From an uncultured Lachnospiraceae bacterium (GTDB lineage Bacteria; Bacillota; Clostridia; Lachnospirales; Lachnospiraceae), in NCBI GenBank assembly GCA_910584205.1, contig CAJUAA010000005.1:1-64000 (forward strand): a stretch of DNA of 64,000 nt. Direction: 5' to 3'. Below are positions 55,811-64,000 of this stretch, in pieces. The position numbers and the translations under genes are program-made. The notes beneath the pieces are model-generated. The model was not told the DNA's origin. It ran no database searches and saw only the letters and a list, made by a program, of their open reading frames with translations. Numbering within the stretch: position 1 is the stretch's first letter; every line of letters starts with the position of its first letter.

Positions 55811-57073
55811 ATGCCTAAAATAAAGGAATCTTTTTATATTTTGTATCGGAAAATAGTGGCATGCTGTAACAGTGCGCTGTATATTCTGTGCAGTTTCCTG
55901 CCGATTCAGAAAGATAAGATTGCCATATGTACCTTTGAAGGAAGGACAGGATTTGGCTGTAATCCCAGATATATCGTAGAAGAACTGCATAAAAGAAACG
56001 ATACGTACAGATTTTACTGGTTCGTCAATGATATGGATAAAATATTTCCATCTTATATCAGGAAAGTGAAAAACAACGCCTGGAACCGTGCCCGGCATCT
56101 GTCAACGGCAAAAATATGGATTGATAATTATCGGAAGCCGTATGGAACAAGGAAGAGAAAAGGCCAGTTTTATTTTCAGACATGGCATGGATCGATCGGG
56201 TTTAAAAGCATTGGTCTGTGGAGAGGAAGCGCATTCTCCCGTATGGCGTATCTGGTCAGTAAAAACGATTCAGATATGATTGATTATGTGACGATTGATT
56301 CCGAGTGGTGTAGGGAAATGTTTCCGAAAGGGCTGGTATATGAGGGAGAATTTCTGAAAACAGGGGCGCCGCGCTGCGATGTTCTGTACGGAGACAGAAA
56401 AAAAGCGCGCATCGAATTTCGAAAAAGATTTTCGCTTCATGAGCAGGATCATGTGGTAATGTTTGCGCCTACTTTCCGGGAAGGAAAAAAAGATGGTGTC
56501 AGGCAGGTGTTTTCTGAAGAATGGACCATTGACTTTGAACGGATGCTCCGTAATCTGGAAAAGCGGTTCGGCGGGACGTGGTATCTTTGTATACGGGTGC
56601 ATCCGCAGCTGGCATGTCAATTTCAGCAGGATTTCAAAACGGCTTCCCTGGCTGACCGGATGATGGATGTGAGCCAGGACGACAATCTGTATGAACTGCT
56701 GGCCGCCGTGGATGCATTTATTACCGATTATTCCAGTGCCGCCATGGACGCTGGATTTACGCATATGCCGGTGTTTATCTATGCGGATGACATTGAACAG
56801 TATGTCCGCGACCGGGGAAGCAGTCTGTGGAATTTTTCATCAGAATTCGGGGTGCCTGTGCCAAATAATAAAGTCATGACTCCGGGAATCCATACGGTTC
56901 TGCCTTACAGCGTAGCCAGAAATAATGAAGAACTGGAGCAGAATATCCTGAGCTTTGATCAGGAAACATACCATTCGGGCCTTCTTGAATTCGAGAGGGC
57001 CGTCGGGCTGGTGTTTGACGGACAGGCCAGCCGACGGGTGGCGGATAAAATAGAGAAATGCATAAACGACTGA
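55811..57073 (+). CDS. CDP-glycerol glycerophosphotransferase family protein
   Basis: 420 aa. A membrane-associating N-terminus is followed by the Glyphos_transf domain: YFQTWHGSIGFKSIG near 120, TGAPRCDVLY, VMFAPTFREG, VHPQL and DAFITDYSSAAMDAG near 305 with the catalytic D-Y-S-S motif. Enzymes of this family polymerise glycerol- or ribitol-phosphate from CDP-polyols at the cytoplasmic face of the membrane during teichoic acid or capsule synthesis. The adjacent TarI/IspD-like gene could supply the nucleotide precursor. AAGGGA lies before the ATG. Confidence 0.92.
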   Translation: MPKIKESFYILYRKIVACCNSALYILCSFLPIQKDKIAICTFEGRTGFGCNPRYIVEELHKRNDTYRFYWFVNDMDKIFPSYIRKVKNNAWNRARHLSTAKIWIDNYRKPYGTRKRKGQFYFQTWHGSIGFKSIGLWRGSAFSRMAYLVSKNDSDMIDYVTIDSEWCREMFPKGLVYEGEFLKTGAPRCDVLYGDRKKARIEFRKRFSLHEQDHVVMFAPTFREGKKDGVRQVFSEEWTIDFERMLRNLEKRFGGTWYLCIRVHPQLACQFQQDFKTASLADRMMDVSQDDNLYELLAAVDAFITDYSSAAMDAGFTHMPVFIYADDIEQYVRDRGSSLWNFSSEFGVPVPNNKVMTPGIHTVLPYSVARNNEELEQNILSFDQETYHSGLLEFERAVGLVFDGQASRRVADKIEKCIND

Positions 57074-57109
57074 TATTTCACAGGAGGCGTTTATATCAGA
57101 GGAAAGAAA

Positions 57110-57826
57110 ATGAATGTTGCAGTTATTATAGCGGGCGGTTCCGGACAGCGGATGGGACAGGATATCCCCAAGCAGTTTATAAACGTATATGATAAGCCCG
57201 TTCTGATCTATACACTGGAGGGTTTCCAGCGTCATCCGCAGATTGACGCCATTGAGGTGGTGTGTATCGAGGGCTGGCATGATGTAGTCCGTGCTTATGC
57301 AAGGCAGTTTAATCTTACGAAGGTCCAGTGGATCGTGTCAGGCGGGGAGAGCTGTCAGGAGTCTATTCGCAACGGCGTATATGGACTTGAGGGCAGATGC
57401 AGTCCCGGAGATACGGTTATTATTCACGATGGGATACGACCGCTGGTAGATGCGACCGTCCTTTCAGATGTGATCATCAAATGCGAAAAATACGGGAACG
57501 CCGTAACGTCCATGCCTTATAATGAACAGATTTTCGTGATGGACGACGAGGTATCTACGGTTGAATACATTCCCCGTGAAAAGCTTCGGCGGGTTTCCAC
57601 GCCGCAGGCATATAAATACGAGAAGCTCAGATGGGCCTATCACGAAGCATTTGAAAAGAAGATCGGGATCTATGGTTCTTCTTATACCAATACCATGATG
57701 GTAGAGCTTGGGGAACGGCTGTATTTTGCGGCAGGTTCAGAGAAAAATATCAAGCTGACGACAAAGGATGATCTGGAAATGTTCAAGGCCTGTCTCAGGG
57801 CGGATCAGAGCGGTTGGCTGAAGTAG
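57110..57826 (+). CDS. IspD/TarI-family cytidylyltransferase
   Basis: 238 aa. The CTP-binding loop AVIIAGGSGQRMGQDIPKQF starts at residue 4, and the second signature is VIIHDGIRPLVD near 105, with VSTPQAYKY and TNTMMVEL towards the end. TarI makes CDP-ribitol and IspD makes CDP-methylerythritol. The setting among phosphopolyol transferase genes favours TarI-like use, but the alcohol is uncertain because no TarJ-type reductase follows. GAGGAAAG precedes the ATG. The next gene begins 42 bases later. Confidence 0.9.
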   Translation: MNVAVIIAGGSGQRMGQDIPKQFINVYDKPVLIYTLEGFQRHPQIDAIEVVCIEGWHDVVRAYARQFNLTKVQWIVSGGESCQESIRNGVYGLEGRCSPGDTVIIHDGIRPLVDATVLSDVIIKCEKYGNAVTSMPYNEQIFVMDDEVSTVEYIPREKLRRVSTPQAYKYEKLRWAYHEAFEKKIGIYGSSYTNTMMVELGERLYFAAGSEKNIKLTTKDDLEMFKACLRADQSGWLK

Positions 57827-57868
57827 ATATCGTTGACAGAATAAACGGATTAATGAGGCGGCTTTTGT

Positions 57869-58969
57869 ATGAAACTATTTGAAAATACATTATATCAGGA
57901 AGATGTATCCTGCACGGCAGAAGCGAAGCTTCCATGGGAGAAGCTGCAGGACCGAAGTGTCCTGATATCCGGGGCGAGCGGGCTGATTGGAAGCTTTCTG
58001 ATCGATGTACTCATGTATAGAAACAGCAGATATGATATGCGGTGCAGGGTTTATGCACTGGGCAGGGATGAAGAGAAGGCAAAGCATCGGTTTTCTGGTT
58101 ATCAGGACAGTGAATGGTTCGCATTTATTCCCTGGGATATTAATGAGCCGCTTGTCAGGGAGGATATGGGAACGGTAGATTATGTGCTCCATCTGGCCAG
58201 CAACACCCATCCGGTAGTCTATGCGATGGACCCGATCGGGACAATTACAACGAATATCATCGGGACGAATCATATGCTGACCTTTGCGGCCGAACATAAC
58301 AGTAGCAGGATGCTGTTTGCCTCTTCCAATGAAATCTACGGGGAGAATCGCGGCGACGCGGAGAAATTTGATGAAGGCTACTGCGGTTATATTGACTGCA
58401 ATACAGTGAGGGCCGGGTATCCGGAAAGCAAACGCTGCGGCGAAGCACTTTGTCAGGCGTATATTCAGCAGAAAAAGCTGGATGCCGTAATTGCCCGTCT
58501 GACCCGTTCTTATGGTCCGACCATGCAGATGAGCGATACAAAGGCGATCAGCCAGTTTATCCGGAAAGGAATTGCGGGCGAGGATATCGTGCTGAAAAGT
58601 GCGGGAACGCAGTATTATTCCTATACCTATGTAAGTGATGCAGTTCTGGGCCTGCTGACGGTGCTGCTCTGCGGAGCGTGCGGAGAGGCATATAATATTG
58701 CGGATGAAAAATCAGATATTATGCTGAAGGATCTGGCTGCCATTGTGGCAAAGGAAGCAGGCCGGAAGGTGGTGTTTGAACAACCGGATGCGGTCGAGAG
58801 CGCCGGCTACAGCAGGGCGACAAAGGCAAGGCTGGAAAGCGGAAAGCTGAAAGCGCTGGGTTGGCAGGCGGGGTATGATATTGAAAGCGGGATCGTGAGG
58901 ACGATGAGAGTATTAAAAAACGGAAATAGATACGGAAACGTAAATAAAGATATTGAGGAGAATACTTAA
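57869..58969 (+). CDS. NAD-dependent epimerase/dehydratase (extended SDR)
   Basis: 366 aa. The NAD loop GASGLIGSFLIDVL starts near residue 33. Further landmarks are VLHLASNTHPVVY, the serine of FASSNEIYGENRG, and the Y-x-x-x-K pair in AGYPESKRCGEAL. YNIADEKSDIMLKDL belongs to the C-terminal substrate half. The closest described group by motif is UDP-glucuronate decarboxylase-type SDRs. In this locus, paired with a cytidylyltransferase, it may act on a CDP-linked sugar; that is inference. Three bases separate it from the following methyltransferase gene. Confidence 0.88.
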   Translation: MKLFENTLYQEDVSCTAEAKLPWEKLQDRSVLISGASGLIGSFLIDVLMYRNSRYDMRCRVYALGRDEEKAKHRFSGYQDSEWFAFIPWDINEPLVREDMGTVDYVLHLASNTHPVVYAMDPIGTITTNIIGTNHMLTFAAEHNSSRMLFASSNEIYGENRGDAEKFDEGYCGYIDCNTVRAGYPESKRCGEALCQAYIQQKKLDAVIARLTRSYGPTMQMSDTKAISQFIRKGIAGEDIVLKSAGTQYYSYTYVSDAVLGLLTVLLCGACGEAYNIADEKSDIMLKDLAAIVAKEAGRKVVFEQPDAVESAGYSRATKARLESGKLKALGWQAGYDIESGIVRTMRVLKNGNRYGNVNKDIEENT

Positions 58970-58972
58970 CAT

Positions 58973-59932
58973 ATGACGATTACGAATAAGATCAGTGCAA
59001 AAGAATTACGGGAAAAATATGATATATTGGCAGGTTGGGGTGCAGGCAGGCTGGAATATATTCCGCGATATAATCCTTGTCTGTTTCCGTTGGATTATAT
59101 GATTGATATGGACAAAAAGCTGGAGGGAAAAACCCTTTGCGGAATGAAAGTCTCAGGCATTGATATTTTAGATGATTTAAAAGACAAAACGGTGTGTTTT
59201 ATTGTTTTTCCTCAAATAGAACAGATCATAGAGGAGGAAATTAAAAAGTATTTGAAGAATTATGATATAGTAGTTTCTAGGCTTGTGGAATCCGGGGGGG
59301 GGCATTTTTATTCAAAAGAAGGAGAAGACCTTTTGTTTATACAATTGATCCAAAAACTTGGTTTGAAAAATCCGTCTTATCTGGATATAGGGGTATGCCA
59401 TCCGGTTATAAGGAATAATACGTATATGCTTTATACGTATGGGTTTAAGAAAGGTGTCTTGGTAGAGCCTAATCCGGATATGTGTAAATTGATTCGGGAA
59501 TACAGACCGGAAAATATTCTGGTGAATATGGGAGCATGCGCAGATGAAAGCCAGTCGTTAAGATACTATCGGTCGCCGCGCGCTTCATTTATTGGGCATA
59601 ATACATTTGATGCAGAAGAAGCGGCAAAAATGGGATTTACGGACTATCAGGACATTCAGGTGGACAATATAAATCATATAATTGAAACCTATTGTGGTTC
59701 TGCACCGGATATATTAGATCTTGATGCTGAAGGAATGGATTTTGCTCTTATTCGTGCATTGGACACTGATCGCTACAGGATCAAGATGATTTGTGTAGAA
59801 ACTATCATGTGTGGAAATGATTCGATGAATAAGTTGTTGGAAGAAAAAGGTTATGTTCATTTTGCTGCTACAGGGAATAATGGTATTTATCTGGCAGAAG
59901 AGTATTTTGATATATTTTTCAAAAAAGTATAA
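58973..59932 (+). CDS. FkbM-family methyltransferase with N-terminal Rossmann-like module
   Basis: 319 aa. Residues 1 to about 95 form a small alpha/beta module (AGWGAGRLEYI, MIDMDKKLEGKTLCG, KTVCFIVFPQIEQI). The FkbM domain follows: YLDIGVCHPVIRNNTYMLY, VLVEPNPDM, VNMGACAD, and the VDNINHIIETY...ILDLDAEGMDF motif. FkbM enzymes O-methylate sugars or polyketides using SAM. It probably decorates the polymer made by the neighbouring genes. GC starts to fall from this gene to the right edge, suggesting recent acquisition of the distal part. Confidence 0.85.
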   Translation: MTITNKISAKELREKYDILAGWGAGRLEYIPRYNPCLFPLDYMIDMDKKLEGKTLCGMKVSGIDILDDLKDKTVCFIVFPQIEQIIEEEIKKYLKNYDIVVSRLVESGGGHFYSKEGEDLLFIQLIQKLGLKNPSYLDIGVCHPVIRNNTYMLYTYGFKKGVLVEPNPDMCKLIREYRPENILVNMGACADESQSLRYYRSPRASFIGHNTFDAEEAAKMGFTDYQDIQVDNINHIIETYCGSAPDILDLDAEGMDFALIRALDTDRYRIKMICVETIMCGNDSMNKLLEEKGYVHFAATGNNGIYLAEEYFDIFFKKV

Positions 59933-59987
59933 TAGTCGAAAATGTTGGATTGTAGATGATGATAATTGTTGTAAATAAAGGATTTTT

Positions 59988-60821
59988 ATGAATCGAAATA
60001 TGAGTACAGAAAGTTTACTAACGCGTTTATCAAAGAAAAGACTTGTGATTTATGGTACAGGATTTGTTGGGAAAAAATTTTTGTCAGCTTTAAAGCAACA
60101 TAATTTATATGCAAACATAACGTGTTTTACAGTTTCTGAAAACGTTAAAAGTTATGATGACGAGATAGAGGGGATTCCTGTTCGATATATAAATGAGTTG
60201 GATGAAGAAAAAAAAAATATGCTTTTTTGCATTGCCGTTCATGAGAGTCTGGTAAAAGAGATAGAAAATAATCTGGAAAAACTACGGATAAAAGAGTATA
60301 TTTGGGTTTATCCTTTTTTAAATGAGATGTTTTTGGGACAGCCATTGAAAAGAAATGTTTTGGTTAAAATTGATCAGATTATAGAATCCTGCTTGAATAA
60401 TTATGGTTTAGCTGTGAGGTACTTGGCGGTTGAACAGTTTTTTGGGAAAAATCAAATAGGGTATAACTTATATGTGAGATCCCATGCCCTGTACTGCAGA
60501 AGAGAAACGGCAGAACAACGTCTGATAGAGTTTTGTAATTTGATTAAGAACTGGAAAGAAAGAGGATACGATAAAAGAAAACGAATTTTAATAAATTCTC
60601 AGTATGAAGTGATCGATGGACTTCACCGTATTACAGTTGCCAAATACTTTGGTGAGGAATATGTTGTGTGTGATGTTTTCTCAAATAAAATTTCTGCTGC
60701 ATCTTTACAGGGTAATAAGGCGTTGTTGACAGAACAAGCTCTTAGAGAAAGCGATTTTGATAAAGAGGAATGTGAGGTTTTGCGTAAAGTAAACCAAATG
60801 TTGAAAGCAACATGGCTTTAA
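59988..60821 (+). CDS. Two-domain protein: Rossmann-like N-terminus and ParB-like C-terminus
   Basis: 277 aa, not assigned to a characterised protein. Residues 14-110 (RLVIYGTGFVGKKFLSAL, EGIPVRYINEL, LFCIAVHESLVKEI) look like the PglD-type N-terminal nucleotide-binding fold. The C-terminal part contains ILINSQYEVIDGLHRITVA followed by YVVCDVF, which resembles the D-G-x-H-R core of ParB/sulfiredoxin-fold proteins. Some ParB-fold proteins bind CTP or act as ATP-dependent kinases, so a small-molecule role in polymer synthesis is possible. AT-rich. Function unknown. Confidence 0.65.
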   Translation: MNRNMSTESLLTRLSKKRLVIYGTGFVGKKFLSALKQHNLYANITCFTVSENVKSYDDEIEGIPVRYINELDEEKKNMLFCIAVHESLVKEIENNLEKLRIKEYIWVYPFLNEMFLGQPLKRNVLVKIDQIIESCLNNYGLAVRYLAVEQFFGKNQIGYNLYVRSHALYCRRETAEQRLIEFCNLIKNWKERGYDKRKRILINSQYEVIDGLHRITVAKYFGEEYVVCDVFSNKISAASLQGNKALLTEQALRESDFDKEECEVLRKVNQMLKATWL

Positions 60822-60863
60822 AAAGAGATTTTTTGCGTTTTAAACAGGAGTTGTATATTAAAT

Positions 60864-62471
60864 ATGGAAGAAAAAAATACATTGATTAGTATAATTGTGC
60901 CTGTATATAATGTAAGTGAATGGATGGACCAGTGCCTTGATTCTATTGTAAATCAAACACTTGGAGATTTTGAGGTGATATTGATTAATGATGGTTCAAC
61001 GGATGGCTCTGATATTAAATGTCAAGAATGGAAGAACAGAGACAGACGTATTAGAATTATATCTAAAGAAAATGAAGGTTCATCTGCGGCAAGGAATGAT
61101 GGAATAGAGAATGCTGCGGGGGAATATGTTGTATTTATAGATGCAGATGATTGGATAGATTCCACTTATTTAGAAAAACTATATGATGCTATTATTAAAA
61201 ATGGGGTAAAAATGTCAGAATGTGATATTTACAGATTCAATGATAAAACAGATGAAAAAACATATCATGCGTGTTCTGGAAATATGGGACTGCAATATAC
61301 ATTAGAAGAACATATAATATTTGGACATACGGGGATCTGGAAATGTATGATCAAAAAATCGTTGTTTATAGATTTTGGGATAAGATTTCCGAACTGCCAT
61401 GGAGAAGCAAAAGCTGTTTATCCACTGCTTCTTGCAGTAAATGGTGAAATTGCAAATGTACAAGAGGGTTTATATTACTATAGGCGATATCGAAAGGGAT
61501 CTTTAACGGAGAAACCCCGTTTGAATGATGGGGATAAAAATGCAGTGGGATTGCTGTCAGCGGATAGTTTATTGTGGGGATTTAAAAAGCTTGGAATATA
61601 TGATAAGTATGAAAATGCACTGCAGAAAAATATAAAGCTGGGATTTTCAGACAGACTTGCAGGTCTGTTAAATCGCAGAGAAAAACAAGAATTTTTGAAA
61701 TTATCTGAAAAATATTATTCTTATATTGCTAATAGATTTCCTCAAACAATAAACTATCGTTATTTGATAATTGGAGGATATAATTTGAATCGGATTTTGA
61801 GGTATTTGGATACAATACAAAATCCATATGGGAGGTTTAATTTTTCGAGTATTGTCAGCTTGATGCATCCGGTTAAAAAAGAATTGCAATTTACACATAG
61901 AAATAAATATCGTGAGATGATGGTGAACAGGGATATTGTTTCTTCTTTTTGGAATGTGATAGATGAAATTAATCCGGAATATGTTTTTCTGGATTTTCTG
62001 GAGGAACGATTTGATCTTTTAGAATATGGTGAGGGGTATATTACTAAAAGTGATGCTTTTGATGGTACTGATCTGAAATTGGAAAATCAGAAGATACTAA
62101 AGAGAGAATCTGAAGAGTGCTTGGAGCTTTGGAAAAACAGTTTCAGGGAGTTTATGGCTTATATTACAAAAAAAGTACCAGAACATAAAATTGTTATAAT
62201 TGAAAATTATTTGAGCGAAGAGACTGGTGATATATATGCAAGACAATATTTTAATGAAATTGATCGGATAAGAAATACAAACCAATTATTAAGAAAATAT
62301 TACAATTTTGTTTCTTTAAATTACAAACAAGTGACTATTATAAAAACTTCAGGTTGTCAATACTATTTTACAGATAAATTATATGAGTATGGTGCGATTC
62401 CATCTCATTTGAATGAAATTGTAAATAGAGAGATTTCAAAACGGATTGAAGAAAAGTTATTTTACAAATGA
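60864..62471 (+). CDS. Family 2 glycosyltransferase with C-terminal DUF6270-like domain
   Basis: 535 aa. The first 230 residues are a GT-A glycosyltransferase: ISIIVPVYNVSEWMDQCLDS, VILINDGSTDGS, GSSAARNDGIENA and VFIDADDWIDS with the D-x-D metal motif. After a helical linker, residues about 315-535 form a separate domain (IVSSFWNVIDEINPEYVFLD, EERFDLLEYGEGYITKSDAF) resembling DUF6270 proteins found in capsule loci; that call is tentative. It likely adds a sugar residue to the polymer or its linkage unit. Confidence 0.82.
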   Translation: MEEKNTLISIIVPVYNVSEWMDQCLDSIVNQTLGDFEVILINDGSTDGSDIKCQEWKNRDRRIRIISKENEGSSAARNDGIENAAGEYVVFIDADDWIDSTYLEKLYDAIIKNGVKMSECDIYRFNDKTDEKTYHACSGNMGLQYTLEEHIIFGHTGIWKCMIKKSLFIDFGIRFPNCHGEAKAVYPLLLAVNGEIANVQEGLYYYRRYRKGSLTEKPRLNDGDKNAVGLLSADSLLWGFKKLGIYDKYENALQKNIKLGFSDRLAGLLNRREKQEFLKLSEKYYSYIANRFPQTINYRYLIIGGYNLNRILRYLDTIQNPYGRFNFSSIVSLMHPVKKELQFTHRNKYREMMVNRDIVSSFWNVIDEINPEYVFLDFLEERFDLLEYGEGYITKSDAFDGTDLKLENQKILKRESEECLELWKNSFREFMAYITKKVPEHKIVIIENYLSEETGDIYARQYFNEIDRIRNTNQLLRKYYNFVSLNYKQVTIIKTSGCQYYFTDKLYEYGAIPSHLNEIVNREISKRIEEKLFYK

Positions 62472-62499
62472 TTTTTGGACATAAAGGAGTAGATTCAGT

Positions 62500-63402
62500 A
62501 TGGAATCAGTTATTTTTGGTGCTGGCAGAGATGGAAGAGTTCTGAAAAAGGGATTGGAAAAATATTATGGAGTACATATTGGTACAATATGCGATAATGA
62601 TATGATGAAATGGGGATGCATGATAGATGGTGTTGAAATTATACCACCACAAAAACTGACTCAAAATGAGTTTGAGAAAGTATTCATTTGTGTTTCTGAA
62701 AGGCGTTTCTATGATGAGATAAAAATTCAATTATTGGATATGGGGATACCGGAAGAAAAGATTGTAATTATGAAAAGAAGCAGTACCTATTCGGACGCAT
62801 ATATAGAATTTGATCCTGTAAGAAAAAACTGGATCAAAGCGTTTTCTGATTATAGTAGAGAAATAGGATTACAGGGAAGCACAGCTGAATGCGGTGTATA
62901 TAGGGGCGATACATCAATATTTATTAATAAATATTGGCCAGACAGGAGTTTGTATTTGTTTGATACTTTTGAAGGATTTTTGGAAAAAGATCTCACTCAT
63001 GACAGTAATGCGTTTTATGAATTTAGAAATGGACAATTTGCTAAAAATCCTTTTAAAATTGATACATCAGATTCCCTGATTGATATTGTAAAAACCAGGA
63101 TGTCTTATCCGGATAATATAAAAATATTTAAAGGGTATTTTCCTGAGAGTGCAGATGGAATAAAAGACAGATTTTGTTTTGTGAATTTAGATATGGATTT
63201 ATATCAGCCTCAGTTAGAAGGATTAAGATTTTTTTGGGGAAAAATGGAAGAGGGTGCTGTCATTTTACTACATGATTATTTTCATCCAGAACTTCCGGGT
63301 GTTAAAGAAGCTGTTGTTGATTTTGAAAAAGAACTTGGACAAAGACTTCCTAAACTTCCGATAGGAGATAACTGCAGCATAGCGATTATAAAAAATGAAT
63401 GA
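62500..63402 (+). CDS. TylF/MycF-type methyltransferase with N-terminal Rossmann-like module
   Basis: 300 aa. Residues 1-90 are a PglD_N-like module (VIFGAGRDGRVLKKGLEK, DGVEIIPPQKL, KVFICVSERRFYDEI). The SAM-dependent domain follows: STAECGVYRGDTS, LYLFDTFEGF, IKIFKGYFPESADG, FVNLDMDLYQP and VILLHDYFHPELPGV, the macrocin O-methyltransferase pattern with its metal-binding D...DD residues. It is likely a sugar O-methyltransferase of the polymer locus. TAAAGGAG precedes the ATG. AT-rich like its neighbours. Confidence 0.85.
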   Translation: MESVIFGAGRDGRVLKKGLEKYYGVHIGTICDNDMMKWGCMIDGVEIIPPQKLTQNEFEKVFICVSERRFYDEIKIQLLDMGIPEEKIVIMKRSSTYSDAYIEFDPVRKNWIKAFSDYSREIGLQGSTAECGVYRGDTSIFINKYWPDRSLYLFDTFEGFLEKDLTHDSNAFYEFRNGQFAKNPFKIDTSDSLIDIVKTRMSYPDNIKIFKGYFPESADGIKDRFCFVNLDMDLYQPQLEGLRFFWGKMEEGAVILLHDYFHPELPGVKEAVVDFEKELGQRLPKLPIGDNCSIAIIKNE

Positions 63403-63464
63403 TGGTAAGTTTTAGATAACTGAATGACAGACGAACATAAAATATTTAATTTGCAGAGTGGAAA

Positions 63465-64000
63465 ATGAAAGAAATAATTGAACAAAAATATGAAAATTTA
63501 TTTGACAAATATCATTTTGCCAGACCAATTGATGCATTTCAAGTGACTCATGTTATTAAAAATTCTTTACAGGAATTTATGAAGTTAGATAAAAAAACCG
63601 CGATCTATTGCAATGGTGGACATACAAAAATGTTGATGGCGGATTTTATGTTTGAATTAAAAAACATAAAATTTATAATAGATAATTATTCAGAAATATA
63701 TGATGTTAATGGTTTTTATATGATAAGAGATGATGAAATTGAAAAAAACGGAATAGAAGCCGTGATAATATCATCTTTTAAATTTAGAAACAGTATCATA
63801 GATAATTTAAAGAAAAATCATCCGTCAATTTTATTTTTAGATATTTATGATAAACTTGCAGAGAATGGTATTGTTCTTAAAACAGATTATTACTATCAAA
63901 ATCATCCTTATCAACATTATCGCACAATTAATTCGATACAAAGGAAAATAAGAGAAGAGAAAGACGAATGTGAACTTATAAAGAGCTTTTGGTTATTAAT
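63465..64000 (+). CDS. Unidentified protein, truncated by window end
   Basis: An open frame from the ATG at 63465 runs to the right edge (about 178 codons, no stop). AIYCNGGHTKMLMADFM, FIIDNYSEIYDVNGFYMI and EAVIISSFKFRNSIIDNL resemble the Rossmann-like modules at the N-termini of nearby proteins. KYHFARPIDAFQVTHVI precedes it. The catalytic part would lie beyond the window. Only a weak GTGGA precedes the start. Confidence 0.7.
   Translation, partial: MKEIIEQKYENLFDKYHFARPIDAFQVTHVIKNSLQEFMKLDKKTAIYCNGGHTKMLMADFMFELKNIKFIIDNYSEIYDVNGFYMIRDDEIEKNGIEAVIISSFKFRNSIIDNLKKNHPSILFLDIYDKLAENGIVLKTDYYYQNHPYQHYRTINSIQRKIREEKDECELIKSFWLL

Overview
The window looks like a chromosomal segment of a Clostridia member, most likely Lachnospiraceae. 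The grounds are Bacillota-style strong ribosome binding sites (AGGAGG), intermediate GC with AT-rich accessory blocks, type III glutamine synthetase, an Amt-PII fusion, GHKL/LytTR two-component systems and glycerol-phosphate polymer genes. This assignment is inferred from gene content. I saw no rRNA, tRNA, CRISPR array or insertion sequence.

Layout. (1) 1-6.5 kb, + strand: the end of an unknown gene, an XdhC-family protein, a nicotinamidase-like hydrolase, then a three-gene ABC export module whose first permease carries an N-terminal DNA-binding domain. (2) 6.6-19.6 kb: a nitrogen-assimilation block. On the minus strand glnN (GSIII), purF and an ammonium transporter fused to PII form one operon; gltB and gltD run divergently on the plus strand, with an Rpn-type nuclease gene between. 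The glnN, gltB and amt leaders share a structure: a small hairpin with a purine-rich six-base loop overlaps the 5' arm of an intrinsic terminator, so only one of the two can form. This is the arrangement expected of ANTAR-type antitermination and is the best candidate here for an undescribed regulatory circuit. (3) 19.6-36 kb: an accessory and defence island. It has a decayed AAA ATPase/nuclease gene, a type I restriction-modification operon (hsdR, hsdM, hsdS) continuing into a very AT-rich KAP/YobI-like membrane NTPase, small orphan genes, an SMI1/KNR4 gene, broken gene remnants, a hipBA toxin-antitoxin pair and an ATP-grasp gene. (4) 36-46 kb, minus strand: an ECF sigma factor, a membrane protein, an ABC transporter and a LytTR/GHKL two-component system in one array, followed upstream by a secreted erythromycin-esterase-like lipoprotein and a second LytTR/GHKL pair. 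(5) 46.3-64 kb, + strand: a cell-surface glycopolymer locus. It contains a metallophosphoesterase-GDPD fusion, a cytidylyltransferase-oxidoreductase fusion, two ATPase/nuclease genes, CDP-glycerol transferase-like proteins, a TarI/IspD-type cytidylyltransferase, a nucleotide-sugar SDR, methyltransferases and a glycosyltransferase. It becomes AT-rich towards the right edge and runs off the end inside a gene.

How the parts work together. Amt-PII brings in and senses ammonium, GSIII makes glutamine, GltBD makes glutamate from it, and PurF spends glutamine on purines. The right-hand cluster probably builds a polyol-phosphate polymer (teichoic-acid-like or capsular) from CDP-activated units and decorates it. 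The middle island holds several systems typical of phage defence or genome conflict.
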